Assembly: GCA_022013235.1 (NCBI GenBank)
Contig: JAKLQR010000236.1
Coordinates: 1-7,145 of the forward strand
Length of the DNA stretch: 7,145 nt
Direction: 5' to 3'
From: Thermodesulfovibrionales bacterium
GTDB taxonomy: Bacteria > Nitrospirota > Thermodesulfovibrionia > Thermodesulfovibrionales > SM23-35
Shown here: positions 6,114-7,145 of the stretch, in pieces
How positions within the stretch are numbered: position 1 is the stretch's first letter
How the letters are laid out: each line of letters opens with the position of its first letter
Position numbers and translations under genes: made by a program
Notes under the pieces: generated by a model
The model's database searches: none
Seen by the model: only the letters and a program-made list of their open reading frames with translations
What the model was told of the DNA's origin: nothing

Positions 6114-6134
6114 CGGAATAAATATACGGAATAA
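6114..6134 (+). promoter_or_regulatory. Tandem 8-bp repeats upstream of the cation transporter
   Basis: CGGAATAA occurs at 6114-6121 and again at 6127-6134, a 13-base period, 41-61 bases upstream of the transporter ATG. A possible -10 box TATAGA (6149-6154) follows, without a clear -35 box. The paired repeat could be a regulator-binding site, but chance is a real alternative in AT-rich DNA. Confidence 0.2.
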
Positions 6135-6174
6135 GGACCAGCAATCAGTATAGACGGTTTGTTACCATATTAGT

Positions 6175-6846
6175 ATGCATGTTCTTTCCATAGGGATAAA
6201 CAAGGAGAAGGAATCTCTCTATCGATGGGCATATGTTCTTGCTGTTGTCACTATTTTCTACAATATCCTTGAAGGATTAGTATCTATATATTTTGGTATA
6301 GAAGATGAAACTCTGGCTCTCTTTGGGTTTGGCTTGGATTCATTTGTCGAAGTAATCTCGGGTGTCGGTATCTGGCACATGATTAAAAGAATCAGAAGTA
6401 ATCATGATAGGAACTCCGACCATTTTGAAAGGCAAGCACTCAAAATAACAGGAACAGCTTTCTATATTCTCTCGATAGGTCTTACAGCGACAGCTCTAAT
6501 AAATATTTATCTGGGTCATAAACCTGCAACTACATTTTGGGGAATAGTTATATCTTTGATATCAATTATTACCATGTGGCTTTTAATACATTACAAAATC
6601 ATAGTGGGGAAACAGCTTGATTCTCAGGCAATTGTTGCAGATGCCAACTGCACAAAAGCCTGTTTGTATCTTTCAATCGTTCTTCTTTTATCAAGTGGGG
6701 GATATGAATTGACAGGAATTGGAGGACTTGACTCTCTTGGTGCAATGTTTATTGCTGGGTTATCACTTAAAGAAGGGCGTGAATCGTTCCAAAAAGCCAA
6801 AGGATTATCTTGTACCTGTCAACATAGCTGTTCGAATAAAAACTGA
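6175..6846 (+). CDS. Short cation transporter, CDF/TMEM163-like, without C-terminal domain
   Basis: The gene encodes a 223-residue integral membrane protein with about six helices (roughly 16-40, 45-70, 90-112, 118-140, 155-175, 178-197). The block LEGLVSIYFGIEDETLALFGFGLDSFVEVISG (32-63) is characteristic of CDF-like cation transporters of the TMEM163 type, which move divalent metals such as zinc. Asp55 in helix 2 and Asp156-x-Asn-Cys159-x3-Cys163 in helix 5 are candidate metal ligands, in place of the HxxxD motifs of classical CDF proteins. The cytoplasmic C-terminal domain of classical CDF members (about 300 aa) is absent; instead the protein ends in a short Cys-rich tail, SCTCQHSC (212-219). 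No clear ribosome site precedes ATG 6175, so the start is less certain than the frame. No metal regulator gene is adjacent. The metal specificity is unknown. Confidence 0.82.
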   Translation: MHVLSIGINKEKESLYRWAYVLAVVTIFYNILEGLVSIYFGIEDETLALFGFGLDSFVEVISGVGIWHMIKRIRSNHDRNSDHFERQALKITGTAFYILSIGLTATALINIYLGHKPATTFWGIVISLISIITMWLLIHYKIIVGKQLDSQAIVADANCTKACLYLSIVLLLSSGGYELTGIGGLDSLGAMFIAGLSLKEGRESFQKAKGLSCTCQHSCSNKN

Positions 6847-6936
6847 TAACCGATCAATACAGCAATATTCGAGTTGTAGATTATATCCGGATTTTGTAGT
6901 ATTTTGTCCTTCCTAGTAGTTCACACCATTTAAACC

Positions 6937-6945
6937 TGATATAAT
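6937..6945 (+). promoter_or_regulatory. Extended -10 promoter of the right-end gene
   Basis: TGATATAAT is an exact match to the extended -10 consensus TGnTATAAT. Only a weak -35 (TAGTTC, 6917-6922, 17-base spacer) is present. The start point would lie near 6952, giving a leader of about 41 nt that includes the ribosome site TAAGGA. It suggests that the right-end gene is transcribed independently of the cation transporter. Confidence 0.55.
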
Positions 6946-6992
6946 TATGCAAACTACAACTGATATGTAAGAGATGAAAATAAGGATTAGAT

Positions 6993-7145
6993 ATGACAGA
7001 CATTGATAAAATTCTTAAAGAATACGAAACAGCTTTAAAGAAGAAACGGGAACTTTCAGAGAGGCTGAAACAAACAGAGAAAACAGAGCCAAATTATTCT
7101 TATCAGATCTGGATAATTCGTGATCAAATTGCCTATTGGGAAGGA
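6993..7145 (+). CDS. Hypothetical protein, N-terminal 51 residues only
   Basis: An ATG at 6993 is preceded by TAAGGA (6981-6986) at 6 nt spacing and by an extended -10 promoter. The frame is open to the window edge, so the C-terminus is missing. The visible part begins MTDIDKILKEYETALKKKRE and is highly charged and predicted helical, possibly coiled coil to about residue 30. After it comes a Tyr/Trp/Ile-rich stretch (NYSYQIWIIRDQIAYWEG). I do not recognise a family. The 146-base gap from the transporter and the separate promoter argue against a shared operon. GC is low, about 38% in a sampled 60-base line, as for its left neighbours. Confidence 0.7.
   Translation, partial: MTDIDKILKEYETALKKKRELSERLKQTEKTEPNYSYQIWIIRDQIAYWEG

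Noticed and set aside
6872..6961. Inverted repeat AGTTGTAG/CTACAACT after the transporter gene as a terminator
   Set aside because: The arms are about 74 bases apart, the stem is AT-rich and no T-run follows. It overlaps the promoter region of the next gene.

Overview
The window reads as a chromosomal fragment of a Gram-negative, environmental bacterium. An outer-membrane TolC-family protein with a signal peptide shows the Gram-negative envelope. A large GAF/multi-PAS sensor and clusters of short palindromes of the TGTCATTCCCG...CGGGAATCC kind are common in Nitrospirota and Desulfobacterota-like genomes. That placement is an inference; no rRNA or other marker gene is present.

Layout. Positions 1-1406 (minus strand) hold the N-terminal 468 residues of a GAF-PAS-PAS(-PAS) sensor that runs off the left edge. 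A 132-bp divergent intergenic region carries an extended -10 promoter for the next gene, a complete TolC-family outer-membrane efflux protein (1539-2825, plus). Positions 2826-3195, between two convergent genes, hold no gene but are packed with REP-like palindromes. Positions 3196-4815 (minus) encode a GapN-like aldehyde dehydrogenase, probably a non-phosphorylating glyceraldehyde-3-phosphate dehydrogenase. Directly upstream of its start codon lies a ~161-bp element with 18-bp imperfect terminal inverted repeats (4824-4984), and one repeat may supply the gene's -10 box.

From about 4985 onward the base composition falls. Sampled 60-base lines give about 57-58% GC in the tolC and dehydrogenase genes against about 32-40% here. 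The genes also become accessory-type: an AbiU2-like HEPN-domain protein (5195-5773, minus) with its own good sigma-70 promoter, a divergent 52-codon small ORF (5905-6063, plus), a short six-helix CDF/TMEM163-like cation transporter without the usual C-terminal domain (6175-6846, plus), and the start of a small charged protein (6993 to the window end, plus). A 33-bp direct repeat (29/33 identical) flanks the HEPN gene.

How the genes work together. I see no single pathway. The sensor and the TolC protein share a divergent control region and could be linked through regulation. The TolC protein has no adjacent pump or adaptor gene. The dehydrogenase appears to be monocistronic. The right-hand third looks like acquired DNA whose left border is the inverted-repeat element. 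Within it, the HEPN gene and its divergent small ORF are the best candidates for an undescribed defence or toxin-like unit, but the evidence is only contextual.
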